Shown: piece by piece, positions 1 to 7,859 of the stretch
How the letters are laid out: each line of letters opens with the position of its first letter
How positions within the stretch are numbered: position 1 is the first letter of the stretch
Assembly: GCA_964648335.1 (NCBI GenBank)
Contig: CAZYLZ010000002.1
Span: forward strand, 1-64,000
Source of the DNA: CAZYLZ01 sp964648335
GTDB lineage: Bacteria; Patescibacteriota; Minisyncoccia; Phycocordibacterales; UBA2100
DNA length: 64,000 bases
Reading direction: 5' to 3'
The notes under the pieces: model-generated
Told to the model about the DNA's origin: nothing
The model's database searches: none
Seen by the model: the letters and a program-made list of their open reading frames with translations, nothing else
Program-made: the position numbers and the translations under genes

Positions 1-1
1 G

Positions 2-307
2 GGGTTGGCCGCTTCTGGGCGGCCGTACCTCACTGGCACTGTGACGGCCAGCGAAGTCGTCTACGCCTGGCCCGAAGGGCCGGGCAAGGCAGACGGCGGG
101 CACGAGCCCGTTGCCCGGTACGAGGGGGAGGTCAATCCCCTCTACAACTCCTCGATGAGCCGCGAGGCCATCGAAGAATTCCTCAATAACTTGGCCTCCT
201 CTCTCGGGTCTGCCTTCGGGCAGACCCGTGTCTATGTCGCCTTCGCGGGCGACATGTGGATTCTTCAGCGCGAAGAGTCCACCACCCCCACGGGTGAGAC
301 GGCTTAG
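2..307 (+). CDS. Hypothetical protein, 5' end cut by window edge
   Basis: The frame is open from the first bases of the window to a TAG at 305-307, so the start probably lies outside; a TTG at 5 is the only visible initiator. About 100 residues remain. They are soluble and mixed in character, with a Trp/Gly/Pro-rich first part and a VYVAFAGDMW segment near the C-terminus. No family recognised. An intrinsic terminator follows at 378-407, so this is the last gene of its transcript. Confidence 0.5.
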   Translation, partial: GLAASGRPYLTGTVTASEVVYAWPEGPGKADGGHEPVARYEGEVNPLYNSSMSREAIEEFLNNLASSLGSAFGQTRVYVAFAGDMWILQREESTTPTGETA

Positions 308-377
308 CACAACGCCCTCCGTGAAGGGCGAGTATTGGTTATGGTGTGCATCACGGTGCCCACCAACTCGTTGCGTT

Positions 378-407
378 GACCCGACTTGGTTTAGTCGGGT
401 CTCTTCT
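378..407 (+). terminator. Intrinsic terminator after first gene
   Basis: GACCCGAC (378-385) pairs with GTCGGGTC (394-401) around an 8-base loop, followed by TCTTCTT. A second small stem, GAACCGA (409-415) with TCGGTTC (426-432), lies just upstream of the next gene. Confidence 0.6.
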
Positions 408-464
408 TGAACCGATGATACTTTGTCGGTTCAAAGAGAGAAGAAGCGAAAAGGAGACAAGGAA

Positions 465-1994
465 ATGGTAAAGCATCAGAATGCATCGCGCATCGAACTG
501 GGTTACGGCGGTGGGAGCATCGACATGTTGTTCGATATCTCGTCGAACAACATTATTCCGTACAAAGGTAGCAAGAACTTTGGACGGACCGACTTGCCAG
601 CCGATCCGGATGACTTTCATTCCCGTTTCGGCGGTAAGCAGTACTACCAATCGCAGTCAGGCGCCAGCGGCGCCGGATGGATTCCGGCCAAGCCGACACT
701 GAAGAAGCTCTACGGCTATCGTATAGATGTCGGGAGTCCGTGGATCGCTTTTTCGAAAGACAAGGAATTTGCTCCGAATGTGGGCGCGTACGAAGTGTAC
801 GTACCGTTCTCGTACCGTACTGGAGACACGAGCGGATGGCCGGTCGTTCTCAGGGATCGGTACGATGCAATCACATTTTGCTGCGAAGAAGATCTGGGGC
901 GGTTCTTGTGCGGACAAATCGAAGCAACCCCTCGCGTATTCAAGACGACGTATCACAAGAATACGTTGTCTGGGGTAAAGGAACACTCTGCGACCGTCAA
1001 TGTCGTCGAGGGCTACAATGGAGGCCGATTTGCAAACGCGCGTCGGCTCATCGAGCACCTCAACATGGCGACAATCGGCTGGAGCAATCCAGAAGATGTG
1101 AAGCCGGAAGGTGATGAACAGTTTTGGAAACGACTGGGCTTATACCGTTTTCCGAACGGTCTGTTCAAGATCACACGTGGCGTCTGCCGATACAAGACAG
1201 AGGCGTGGAATCTTGAACTCATGTGCGAGTTCGTTCCGTCAAACGTACATGCCCTTGCCCCAAACTTGTATATACAAGAGCGTGATGGCGCGTACGTCGG
1301 TGTCGGACGGTTCGAAATCGATAGCGCGTGGTACGACTTCGAAGTCAATCTTTCGCCAGAGGTTTCGTTCCAGATCTTCAGAGGCGCTCGCGATGTAATT
1401 GCAGCACTTGCGCGGCAACTCGAAGAGGGTGCGCGCAACAAAGAGCTACGCGAACGCGCCGATCGTGCCCGTATGAAGCTCTTTGCACACCAACAAGAAG
1501 AGCGCGAAAAGATTTTTCGCGCTCTATGCGAGCAGTTCGCGGACGTCGAGGTGACGGTTGCGGATTCTCTGGCTGCGGGTAACTGCGTGCCAGGAACCGA
1601 AGACTTTCGGTCGCGCGAGTTTCCGGAAAAGAAGTCGGCGACAGTTAAACAGCTGTCTCGGTTCTTATCGGTGCACGGTGTGCGCCGCGTGCTCGAGCAC
1701 ATACTCTTGCCGCGCGCAGAGGCTAGCATTCCCGAGTATGTTGCGCCACTGCGCGTGATCTATCCAGGACTCGATACGCCGCGGGGCGAACCCGACGATC
1801 TGAAAATGATTGCGGGTATCAATGAAAGAATCGAACAGCGACTTAACGATGCTGGAGTCTTTCACTTCTGGCAAATTGCCGCGCTTGATGTCGAACAGGC
1901 ATCAGCCCTCGACTCGCAGATTCGCGCGAGCGGCAGAGTTGTTGGCGATGCTTGGGTCGAGCAAGCACGAAAGTTAATCGGGTTGGTGCAGTAA
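465..1994 (+). CDS. Unknown protein with C-terminal helix-hairpin-helix domain
   Basis: This 509-residue protein has no signal peptide. Residues 1-330 are not recognised. A charged helical stretch (about 330-370, rich in Glu, Arg and Lys) follows. The last 60 residues (MIAGINERIEQRLNDAGV, then the FWQIAALD region and WVEQARKL) resemble the helix-hairpin-helix tail found on some NuoE subunits and predicted nuclease-like proteins (L-x-x-I-x-G-I-x-x-x-I-E pattern). The start at 465 is chosen over an upstream frame start at 423 because AAGGAG lies 9 bases before it. The next gene begins 2 bases after the stop. The HhH part may bind nucleic acid or a partner protein; the rest is unassigned. Confidence 0.65.
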   Translation: MVKHQNASRIELGYGGGSIDMLFDISSNNIIPYKGSKNFGRTDLPADPDDFHSRFGGKQYYQSQSGASGAGWIPAKPTLKKLYGYRIDVGSPWIAFSKDKEFAPNVGAYEVYVPFSYRTGDTSGWPVVLRDRYDAITFCCEEDLGRFLCGQIEATPRVFKTTYHKNTLSGVKEHSATVNVVEGYNGGRFANARRLIEHLNMATIGWSNPEDVKPEGDEQFWKRLGLYRFPNGLFKITRGVCRYKTEAWNLELMCEFVPSNVHALAPNLYIQERDGAYVGVGRFEIDSAWYDFEVNLSPEVSFQIFRGARDVIAALARQLEEGARNKELRERADRARMKLFAHQQEEREKIFRALCEQFADVEVTVADSLAAGNCVPGTEDFRSREFPEKKSATVKQLSRFLSVHGVRRVLEHILLPRAEASIPEYVAPLRVIYPGLDTPRGEPDDLKMIAGINERIEQRLNDAGVFHFWQIAALDVEQASALDSQIRASGRVVGDAWVEQARKLIGLVQ

Positions 1995-1996
1995 GT

Positions 1997-2254
1997 ATGC
2001 ACAATCCCGGTGACTTGGTTTCGCTCGACGATGTAGAGATTGCCGAGTCCGTGCTTGATGCATGGGCTTTGCATATGTCGGTATCGATGCGCGAGCTTGT
2101 GGGAGCCGGACAGGTCGTAGATCCGTCTTTGGTTCCCGACGCCCAGTTGGCATGGTTAGCCAACGGGGCGCTCGAACTGTTCATCGACATCCCGTCTGTT
2201 ACACGGCTGTCGATGAACATACCACCAAACAAGTGGTGGTGGATAGAAAAATGA
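1997..2254 (+). CDS. Small hypothetical protein, co-transcribed
   Basis: An 85-residue acidic soluble protein starting 2 bases after the stop of the preceding HhH-tailed gene, which suggests translational coupling. It contains an acidic first half (SLDDVEIAESVLDAW) and a Trp-rich end (PPNKWWWIEK). No family recognised. An upstream in-frame ATG at 1952 would overlap the previous gene and is less likely. Two stem-loops and a T-run directly after the stop end the operon. Confidence 0.55.
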   Translation: MHNPGDLVSLDDVEIAESVLDAWALHMSVSMRELVGAGQVVDPSLVPDAQLAWLANGALELFIDIPSVTRLSMNIPPNKWWWIEK

Positions 2255-2291
2255 GAGGTTACGACAGGGGCGGCACTGCTGCCCCTGTCAC

Positions 2292-2327
2292 ATCCCGCGA
2301 CTGTGGTGGTCGCGGGATTTTTTGTTT
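2292..2327 (+). terminator. Intrinsic terminator
   Basis: ATCCCGCGAC (2292-2301) pairs with GTCGCGGGAT (2309-2318), followed by TTTTTTGTTTT. A GC-rich stem directly upstream (2263-2271 with 2281-2289) strengthens it. Confidence 0.9.
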
Positions 2328-2431
2328 TGCACCGCAGGGTCCTCTGTGGCACAAAAAGAGCGAGTGTTTACGCCATGTTTCACATCTGATATACCTAAGG
2401 GAGCAGCATCTGACACTACGGAGAAACAGCC

Positions 2432-2884
2432 ATGTCTCGACATACTATCGAGCCAAAGTACCAGAAATCAATCATTAAAGAATATGAGTACTGGACGCTC
2501 TTGTTACACGACAATCCGGGTCCGTATCTGGGTCGGGCGGTCGTGTGGCTTGCGCGCGAGGGTGGCATGCAGCGGTTCTCGGACCTCGCTCCGTACGAGT
2601 CGCTCGAGCTCACCCGAATCCTTAAGGAATACGAGCAGGCGCTTCATGTCGTGTGGAAGCCAGACCACATGAACTATGCGTGGTTGGGCAATCTCTTTCA
2701 TGAGCACGGCGGACACGGACATATGCACGTGATCCCGCGGTATGCTATGCCGCGTAACTTCCTGGGCGCCGACTTTAAAGACGAACACTATGGAGACAAC
2801 TACGTCCCGTACCAAAAGCGTCCGCTGTTCGGTATCCAGATTCGCGACATGATCGAGCTCTTGCGATCCGAGATGCCGAAGTAG
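2432..2884 (+). CDS. HIT-superfamily hydrolase/transferase
   Basis: 150 residues. The histidine triad is visible as HGHMHVI (H-x-H-x-H-hydrophobic pair) at about residues 94-100, followed by PRY. HIT proteins of this type hydrolyse or transfer nucleotidyl groups from dinucleoside polyphosphates or AMP conjugates; the exact substrate cannot be read here. It lacks the N-terminal CxxC of the second HIT protein in this window (22867-23280) and is not a close paralogue. GGAG lies about 9 bases before the ATG. A strong terminator follows 3 bases after the stop, so it is monocistronic. Confidence 0.8.
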   Translation: MSRHTIEPKYQKSIIKEYEYWTLLLHDNPGPYLGRAVVWLAREGGMQRFSDLAPYESLELTRILKEYEQALHVVWKPDHMNYAWLGNLFHEHGGHGHMHVIPRYAMPRNFLGADFKDEHYGDNYVPYQKRPLFGIQIRDMIELLRSEMPK

Positions 2885-2887
2885 AAT

Positions 2888-2917
2888 GAGCGCGACCGTG
2901 TGGTCGCGCTCTTTTTT
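2888..2917 (+). terminator. Intrinsic terminator
   Basis: Perfect 10-bp stem GAGCGCGACC (2888-2897) with GGTCGCGCTC (2902-2911), 4-base loop, then six T. Confidence 0.95.
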
Positions 2918-2952
2918 GTGCACGGATGCATGAAGTATGGTACTTTCTGTAA

Positions 2953-3819
2953 ATGTCTCAACCAACGCAGAACCGACCTACGCCTACTATCGGCTTTATC
3001 GGCCAGGGCTGGGTAGGCAAGAACACCGCCGACGCGATAGAATCACTCGGACACTCCGTCGTCCGCTACTCGCTCGACGAACCGTTCGTTCACAACAAAG
3101 ACAAAATCAAAGAGTGCGATATCGTCTTCATCGCGGTATGGACGCCAACGACGCCGACCGGATTCGACGACTCGATTGTTCGCGATGTAGTGCAGCTGGT
3201 CGGCGTCGGAAAGATCGTGGTGATCAAATCGACCATGCTTCCGGGTACTACCGAGTCGATACAAAAACAATACCCCGATCGCATCGTCCTCTTTTCGCCT
3301 GAGTTTTTACGGCAGGTAAGTGCGGCCGACGATGCACGCAATCCCGACAGGAACATCGTCGGTGTCAGCGACCTTTCAGATCGACACCGAGAGGCGGCAG
3401 AGCTCGTGATGAGCATCCTTCCACACGCACCATACACATCAATCGTTCCGTCGCGCGCCGCAGAATTAGTAAAGTACGCGAGCAACGCGTTCTTGTACGA
3501 GAAGGTGGTATTTGTTAATCAGATGCACGATCTTGCGAGCTCCCTCGGAGTCACGTGGGACGACATAAAGGACGCAGTCAGTGCCGATCCGCGGATTGGG
3601 ACGTCGCACATGGATCCGGTGCATGACGGCGCGCGCGGCGCCGGCGGAAACTGTTTTATAAAAGATTTCGCTGCCTTGCGACAGCTGTACGAGGCGCAGT
3701 GTCCTGACGACGCGCTCGGTATTGCAGCCTTACGTGCAATCGAAGCCAAGAACGTACGTTTGCTTACCGACTCCAACAAGAGTCTCGACATATTGAGGTC
3801 GGTGTACGGAGCTGAGTAG
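2953..3819 (+). CDS. UDP-glucose/GDP-mannose dehydrogenase-like protein, short form
   Basis: 288 residues. The N-terminal Rossmann motif GFIGQGWVG (about 14-22), SPEFLRQ and NPDRNIVG, the helix AAELVKYASNAFLYEKV and the catalytic-cysteine region GGNCFIKD match the UDP-glucose 6-dehydrogenase family (NAD+-dependent four-electron oxidation of a nucleotide sugar). Full enzymes have about 400-450 residues. This one stops after the central dimerisation helix and lacks the C-terminal substrate-binding domain. Pro of the usual CFPKD is Ile. It may act on a different substrate or need a partner. There is no Shine-Dalgarno; a TATGGT -10-like box ends 11 bases before the ATG. Confidence 0.75.
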   Translation: MSQPTQNRPTPTIGFIGQGWVGKNTADAIESLGHSVVRYSLDEPFVHNKDKIKECDIVFIAVWTPTTPTGFDDSIVRDVVQLVGVGKIVVIKSTMLPGTTESIQKQYPDRIVLFSPEFLRQVSAADDARNPDRNIVGVSDLSDRHREAAELVMSILPHAPYTSIVPSRAAELVKYASNAFLYEKVVFVNQMHDLASSLGVTWDDIKDAVSADPRIGTSHMDPVHDGARGAGGNCFIKDFAALRQLYEAQCPDDALGIAALRAIEAKNVRLLTDSNKSLDILRSVYGAE

Positions 3820-3884
3820 TCGTACGACGCGCTTCACGAGATTGTCATTGAAATAAAGTATGGTGGGAGGGTGTAACAACCCGT

Positions 3885-4088
3885 ATGAACGCGCTGCAAC
3901 AAACGGACAAGCTGCTCCTTGGGGTCATTATGGTTCTGTGGCTCGGTATCTTTGCGATAGTCGAGAATGTCCAGCTCAATACGCGCACGGCAGTAAGCAC
4001 TGCTGCGGTTTCGAGTTCGCCGACTTTGGTAGCGGGATACGATGCGCAGATGATAGGGTCGGGCTTGTTTGCGTTTGTAAATAAATAA
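3885..4088 (+). CDS. Small single-pass membrane protein
   Basis: 67 residues with one hydrophobic segment near the N-terminus (LLLGVIMVLWLGIFAIV, about 10-26) and a short polar or weakly hydrophobic tail. No family recognised. GGGAGGG lies about 14 bases upstream of the ATG, a little far for a Shine-Dalgarno. An overlapping frame starting at 3860 is rejected because it lacks membrane or compositional logic. Confidence 0.45.
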   Translation: MNALQQTDKLLLGVIMVLWLGIFAIVENVQLNTRTAVSTAAVSSSPTLVAGYDAQMIGSGLFAFVNK

Positions 4089-4131
4089 TTTTGTGGTATC
4101 GTATCTCGGGCAATAAAAATAGGAGATTCCT

Positions 4132-4743
4132 GTGAATTCTCATTGGATCACAAACAAAGAAGCGCAGTCACGCATCCTCGACGAGCTGCTGTGTCCGTTC
4201 CACACGACCATCCACTCGCTTCGACCATTTGAAATGAATCCGAATGTGTTCAGCGGCGAGGCGACAACAGGAGATCGCTTCATGCGACCGACCGGCAGTG
4301 CCAATCACCATCTTTCGTTCGCCGTAACTGGTGACGATGAAGACCAGATACTCTCACAATGGGATATCTACGTATCTGGCTTCTGGAAGGCGTCATGTGC
4401 TGTACAGCTGAGTCTGCCATTTCCGATGCGTGAGATTGCGCCGGTATGGCGACTTGATCTGCGCGGTGCGTTCGCCGACAGCGTCGTCGGAAACGAGATG
4501 CTTGCAGACCAGATCGAGAACATCCTCATGCGTACCTCTAAGCGACGCGTTCGCGAGGGTCGGCGTCTGGCGCGGTTCTATCCGCGCGGACCGTCGTGTA
4601 CTATCGACGGCTATCGTTATACCTGCGAGGCCGGACACGACTACGCAGAATTCTCGGGTAAAGAGTCGCTCGAAAAGGACGGAGCCGTGCTGTGGAGCGC
4701 GACATTCCACGGCGGAATCCTTATCCCTATATCCTGTATCTAA
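4132..4743 (+). CDS. Hypothetical soluble protein
   Basis: 203 residues, no signal peptide or membrane segment. The start is GTG at 4132, placed 6 bases after AGGAG; no better ATG exists nearby. The sequence has a basic stretch in the middle (TSKRRVREGRRLARF, about 134-148) and ends in a hydrophobic GGILIPISCI. No family recognised. It is a single-gene unit followed directly by an intrinsic terminator shared with the convergent trigger-factor gene. Confidence 0.6.
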   Translation: MNSHWITNKEAQSRILDELLCPFHTTIHSLRPFEMNPNVFSGEATTGDRFMRPTGSANHHLSFAVTGDDEDQILSQWDIYVSGFWKASCAVQLSLPFPMREIAPVWRLDLRGAFADSVVGNEMLADQIENILMRTSKRRVREGRRLARFYPRGPSCTIDGYRYTCEAGHDYAEFSGKESLEKDGAVLWSATFHGGILIPISCI

Positions 4744-4775
4744 AACGCCCTGTCTTGGACAGGGCGTTTCTTTTT
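4744..4775. terminator. Intrinsic terminator between convergent genes
   Basis: AACGCCCTGTC (4744-4754) pairs with GACAGGGCGTT (4758-4768), then TCTTTTT. It serves the plus-strand gene ending at 4743; the minus-strand gene ends at 4774 inside the T-run. Confidence 0.9.
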
Positions 4776-5841
4776 ACTTCTGTTCTTCGAGCCACTTGAA
4801 GACGGCTTCGATGCGCAACGTCGTCTCGACGTACGCCTTGGCCGATTCCATGTTGGCGTCGGGGTGATGCTCTTGTATATGGCCCATTTCGCCCTCGACG
4901 TCGAGCGGGTTGGGAAAGATATCTTCTTTGTCAGCTATCTCGCGCAAGGCAAGGTGCATGCGAGCGCGTTTTTCTGCTGCCTCTTTCCATTCTTCGCGCA
5001 AATCTTCGCGTGATTTCTTTGAGTGCTTGAGGTACGCCTCAAGCGTTGCGCCCATGCGAGAGAGGTCCTGGCTAAAGCGGCCTTCGATAGCATCGGTCTC
5101 TTGTTCGACGAGAATCTTCGGCAGTGCGATCTTTGAGTCTTTGATGACTTCGTCGACGATCTCGATACGGCGCTTCTCACGCTCTTTCATTGTCTTCTCG
5201 TTCTTGATGTTCTCGCGCAGTTTCGTGGCAAATGTCTGTGCGTCATCAGCACCCAATGTCTTCACGAACGCATCGTCGAGCTCGGGGAGGTCCTCGGGCT
5301 TAAGTGCCGTAATCTCTTCTTGGGCCTGTGCGGGGTCGATACCGGCCTCAATCTTTTCGATGCGCGCTCGCTCGCGGCGAAGGTGGAGCATGGTATCCGA
5401 TACTTCTTCATCGCTGACGGTAACCTCAATGGCCTTTGCATTGAGTTTCTTGGCAATCTTCTTGTAGTCGGGGAGGGTCACTGTCGGGAGTACCTGGATG
5501 AGTGCCGTAAATTCGATAGGGTTCCCGGGGGCGAGCTTGGTGATGGTCACCTGTGGTGTGGCGATGGCCGGAATCTTTTCGGTCGCAAGTAAGAGGGGGA
5601 TCTCCTCGCCGATTGCAGCGTTTGCCGTTTCGCGCATGACCGCAGCCTCGCCGATATGCTGGACCAACACGTTCTCGGGGATATGCCCTGGTCGAAATCC
5701 GGCGAGCTTGGCGTCCTTGCCTAGTTCTTTGAGCGCCTGGGTTCGGTACTTGGCAACAGCCTCGACAGGAATGGCCGCGGTCAGTTCTACCTCGGACGTC
5801 TCGGGCTTGGGGGTCTTTGTGATGTTTGTGCAGTTGTTCAT
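4774..5841 (-). CDS. tig: Trigger factor lacking the PPIase domain
   Basis: 355 residues. Trigger factor is the ribosome-bound chaperone that meets nascent chains at the exit tunnel. The ribosome-docking signature is GFRPGHIP (about 48-55). The N-terminal domain runs to about 140 and the long helical C-terminal arm from about 185 to the end. The FKBP-type PPIase domain (about 90 residues, normally between them) is absent: the chain goes from RRERARIEKIEAG almost directly to DLPELDDAFVKTLG, which normally follows that domain. ATG at 5841 is preferred to the upstream GTG at 5868, which lies in a hairpin; a TACAGT box ends 8 bases before the ATG and no Shine-Dalgarno is seen. Confidence 0.88.
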   Translation of the reverse strand: MNNCTNITKTPKPETSEVELTAAIPVEAVAKYRTQALKELGKDAKLAGFRPGHIPENVLVQHIGEAAVMRETANAAIGEEIPLLLATEKIPAIATPQVTITKLAPGNPIEFTALIQVLPTVTLPDYKKIAKKLNAKAIEVTVSDEEVSDTMLHLRRERARIEKIEAGIDPAQAQEEITALKPEDLPELDDAFVKTLGADDAQTFATKLRENIKNEKTMKEREKRRIEIVDEVIKDSKIALPKILVEQETDAIEGRFSQDLSRMGATLEAYLKHSKKSREDLREEWKEAAEKRARMHLALREIADKEDIFPNPLDVEGEMGHIQEHHPDANMESAKAYVETTLRIEAVFKWLEEQK

Positions 5842-5849
5842 GAGTGGAC

Positions 5850-5855
5850 ACTGTA
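5850..5855 (-). promoter_or_regulatory. -10 box (TACAGT) of trigger factor gene
   Basis: Reads TACAGT on the minus strand and ends 8 bases before the ATG at 5841, which implies a leaderless or near-leaderless mRNA. Confidence 0.5.
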
Positions 5856-5859
5856 ACAC

Positions 5860-5895
5860 GAAAGCCACGTCTCGCCAGTGCGGGACGTGGCTTTC
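5860..5895. terminator. 12-bp hairpin between 5916 and 5841 genes
   Basis: GAAAGCCACGTC (5860-5871) pairs with GACGTGGCTTTC (5884-5895). The A-run lies on the plus-strand 3' side, so on the minus strand no T-run follows. It may end the transcript of the upstream minus-strand gene without a T-tract, or act as a 3' stabiliser. Confidence 0.45.
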
Positions 5896-5915
5896 AAAAA
5901 AGCATAGCTGACCGC

Positions 5916-6293
5916 TTACATGCTGCCCTCGGCCTGCTTGAGCGAGGCATCGACGCTCGCACTCATGCTGTCGGTGCTTGCGGCATTAAGGTCGGCCTCG
6001 ATCTGATCGACGCTGTCGGTGGATGCTCCTGCAGGAACCGTCTGCGTGACGGTGGGGTGCGCGGGATCGTTGCCGAGGATAAGTGGAAGTTCTTCGGCCT
6101 GATTCTTGTTGATACTCTCGCCCCAGAAATAGAGTGCACCGAATACCAACACGGCGACGATTATCACAGCTCCGATGATCGGACCATATGATTTCTTAGA
6201 AGCGACGGCGACTGTAGTCGTCTGCGTACCGCCAAGCGAAGCGTTGATAGGAGGCATCGTGTTCACCGGAGCTGGGTTTTGTACTGGATCCAT
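5916..6293 (-). CDS. Single-pass membrane protein, unknown
   Basis: 125 residues. A Pro/Asn/Thr-rich cytoplasmic N-terminus (about 35 residues) precedes one membrane helix (IIGAVIIVAVLVFGALYFW, about 39-57) and an acidic, Ser/Ala/Asp-rich external tail. Small anchored proteins of this layout are common in Parcubacteria, but no domain is recognised. No Shine-Dalgarno is seen; a weak TAACCT box ends 6 bases before the ATG. Confidence 0.6.
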   Translation of the reverse strand: MDPVQNPAPVNTMPPINASLGGTQTTTVAVASKKSYGPIIGAVIIVAVLVFGALYFWGESINKNQAEELPLILGNDPAHPTVTQTVPAGASTDSVDQIEADLNAASTDSMSASVDASLKQAEGSM

Positions 6294-6312
6294 ACAAATA
6301 GGTTAGATCGAA

Positions 6313-7056
6313 TTAATGAGAACTAGTAGCGTCTAGAGAGGCGCTCGACTCTATTTTGAGTGCGCGCAGGCTCTTTATGGCGGTTTCTATCGATGAGCGC
6401 GCGGCACGGACTGCATCTTGCGCTGCTTTGACCGCGGTCTTCATCTCGGGGAGGTGCGCTTTAGGGTCGGTAGACGAAGCGGCAACGAGCATGCTCGCGT
6501 GTGCGTCGTCGATCGCCTTGGTCGCAACACTGATTGCGTCCTTTGCTTTTTGCGATGCGTCCTTGGCGGGAGCTGTGTCGGTAGCACCTTTCGACTCGAG
6601 CGTCTGGATATGCGCGTCGATGCGTGCATCTATCGAGCTGAGGTTCGAGAGCATCGAAGAAAATACCTCGATGACGCGGTTGAGTCCGTTGGCTGCTTCG
6701 GCCTTGAGACGACCCTTGATCTCGGTACGATGCTCCTTAAGACGGTCGATCATGGTCTCGCGCGCTTCCTTCACGAAGCTTCGCTTCTCTGTCGACGTAG
6801 CCGAGTGCTCTTGCCGTTCGGTTTCGCGAGAGTCACGCATCAGTGCTCGGGTTGTCGTCGCGGTCTCGAGACGGTTCTCTGCACGGAGTCCCTCGATCTT
6901 CCTGAGGAGCGGGCGCGGTTGTCCGGGTGCGGGCTTTCCTTCGGTTGTTTGGACCGTGGCTTCGGCCTCGACGCTTCCTTCGGTTGCAAGAGCGAACGCA
7001 GGAGCGGCGAGCGACGTAATGAGTGCAAGGCCGGTTACGAGAGGGACGATACGCAT
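6313..7056 (-). CDS. Secreted coiled-coil protein, unknown
   Basis: 247 residues from the ATG at 7056, which begins a clear signal peptide (MRIVPLVTGLALITSLAAPA, then FALA). A GTG at 7086 would add ten residues and is the alternative start. The mature part is almost wholly helical and charged, with heptad-like stretches (about 60-170) and a second Ala/Lys/Asp-rich helical region (about 170-235). It may be a periplasmic or surface coiled coil. No family assigned. It sits 19 bases upstream of the membrane-protein gene at 6293 and may be co-transcribed with it. Confidence 0.6.
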   Translation of the reverse strand: MRIVPLVTGLALITSLAAPAFALATEGSVEAEATVQTTEGKPAPGQPRPLLRKIEGLRAENRLETATTTRALMRDSRETERQEHSATSTEKRSFVKEARETMIDRLKEHRTEIKGRLKAEAANGLNRVIEVFSSMLSNLSSIDARIDAHIQTLESKGATDTAPAKDASQKAKDAISVATKAIDDAHASMLVAASSTDPKAHLPEMKTAVKAAQDAVRAARSSIETAIKSLRALKIESSASLDATSSH

Positions 7057-7153
7057 GAGAGTGTTCGAATAGTGATAAGTACGCACATACTATCACGCAC
7101 TGCCGAGGTAAAGCGGCAGTGCGTGCAGTAAACCGTGAAGATGACAGCGGTCG

Positions 7154-7738
7154 TTAGGCGAACTTGGGCTTGTACTCCTTCTCGTAGCGTTCTTCGCACT
7201 CTTTGACGATCGTTATCGCCTCGGCAGTATCGAAGAATCCAAGAACCTTACAGGTGCCGGGCTTCTTGAGGTCTTTGTAGTGCTCGAAGTAGTGCTGCGC
7301 CTCTTTCTCCCAGTGGGGTCCGAGATCTTTGTACGAGGTGATGTGCTCCATACGCTTGTCGTCGGACAAGACTGTGATGATCTTGTCGTCGCGTTCGCCG
7401 CCGTCCTCGAACTTCATGACGCCGATGATGCGCACTTCTGCCAACGATCCCGGTACGAGGGGCTCGGTGACGTTAGCGATGACAAAGTCGAGCATGTCGT
7501 TGTCTTGGTCCCATGTTTGCGGAACGAGTCCGTAGGCGACAGGGTAGGCCAAGGATGAGTAGCCGACGCGGTCGAGCTTGAGCTGGCCGCTCTCGGTGAT
7601 GAACTCGTACTTGTTGATAGAGTTTGCATTGATTTCGACGAGACCGTTGAGTACGCCTTTCTTCTCGTCGGCAAATGCCGGGAGGACGTGCAGGAGGTTG
7701 AGCATGAATTTCGAGGGAGCGTGATCAATGTTGGCCAT
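7154..7738 (-). CDS. ppa: Inorganic pyrophosphatase (family I)
   Basis: 194 residues, close to the usual 160-220. It hydrolyses pyrophosphate to two phosphates in the cytoplasm and drives polymerisation reactions. Visible motifs are EINANSINKYEF (the E-x-x-x-x-S-x-x-K-Y-E substrate loop), YPVAYGLVPQTWDQDNDMLD with the metal-binding aspartates, and DDKIITVLSDD. It is a separate unit between the coiled-coil gene and nusA. Its 5' leader is about 25 bases from a TACACT box and has no clear Shine-Dalgarno. Confidence 0.95.
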   Translation of the reverse strand: MANIDHAPSKFMLNLLHVLPAFADEKKGVLNGLVEINANSINKYEFITESGQLKLDRVGYSSLAYPVAYGLVPQTWDQDNDMLDFVIANVTEPLVPGSLAEVRIIGVMKFEDGGERDDKIITVLSDDKRMEHITSYKDLGPHWEKEAQHYFEHYKDLKKPGTCKVLGFFDTAEAITIVKECEERYEKEYKPKFA

Positions 7739-7799
7739 AGGTGCTTGTTATTTGTTAGTGATAGATGGAGTGTAGCAAAAAGAGAGCGCAATTGCATTG

Positions 7800-7844
7800 C
7801 ATACCATACAGCCCCGCACGGAAGGTGCGGGGCTGTATGGTATG
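7800..7844. terminator. 20-bp perfect hairpin downstream of nusA
   Basis: CATACCATACAGCCCCGCAC (7800-7819) pairs without mismatch to 7825-7844 around a 5-base loop. It follows the nusA stop codon on the minus strand. A T-run appears only about 18 bases later, so it is an unusually long terminator or a 3' end stabiliser. Confidence 0.65.
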
Positions 7845-7859
7845 AGACTATCGGGCCTG

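Noticed and set aside
1013..1729. Minus-strand frame of 238 codons inside the HhH-tailed gene
   Set aside because: Antisense shadow with Ser/Arg-rich composition; the plus-strand gene has a Shine-Dalgarno, a recognisable domain and a terminator.
6356..7072. Long plus-strand open frame (238 codons)
   Set aside because: It is antisense to the signal-peptide coiled-coil gene on the minus strand, has Arg/Ser-rich shadow composition and no start signal.
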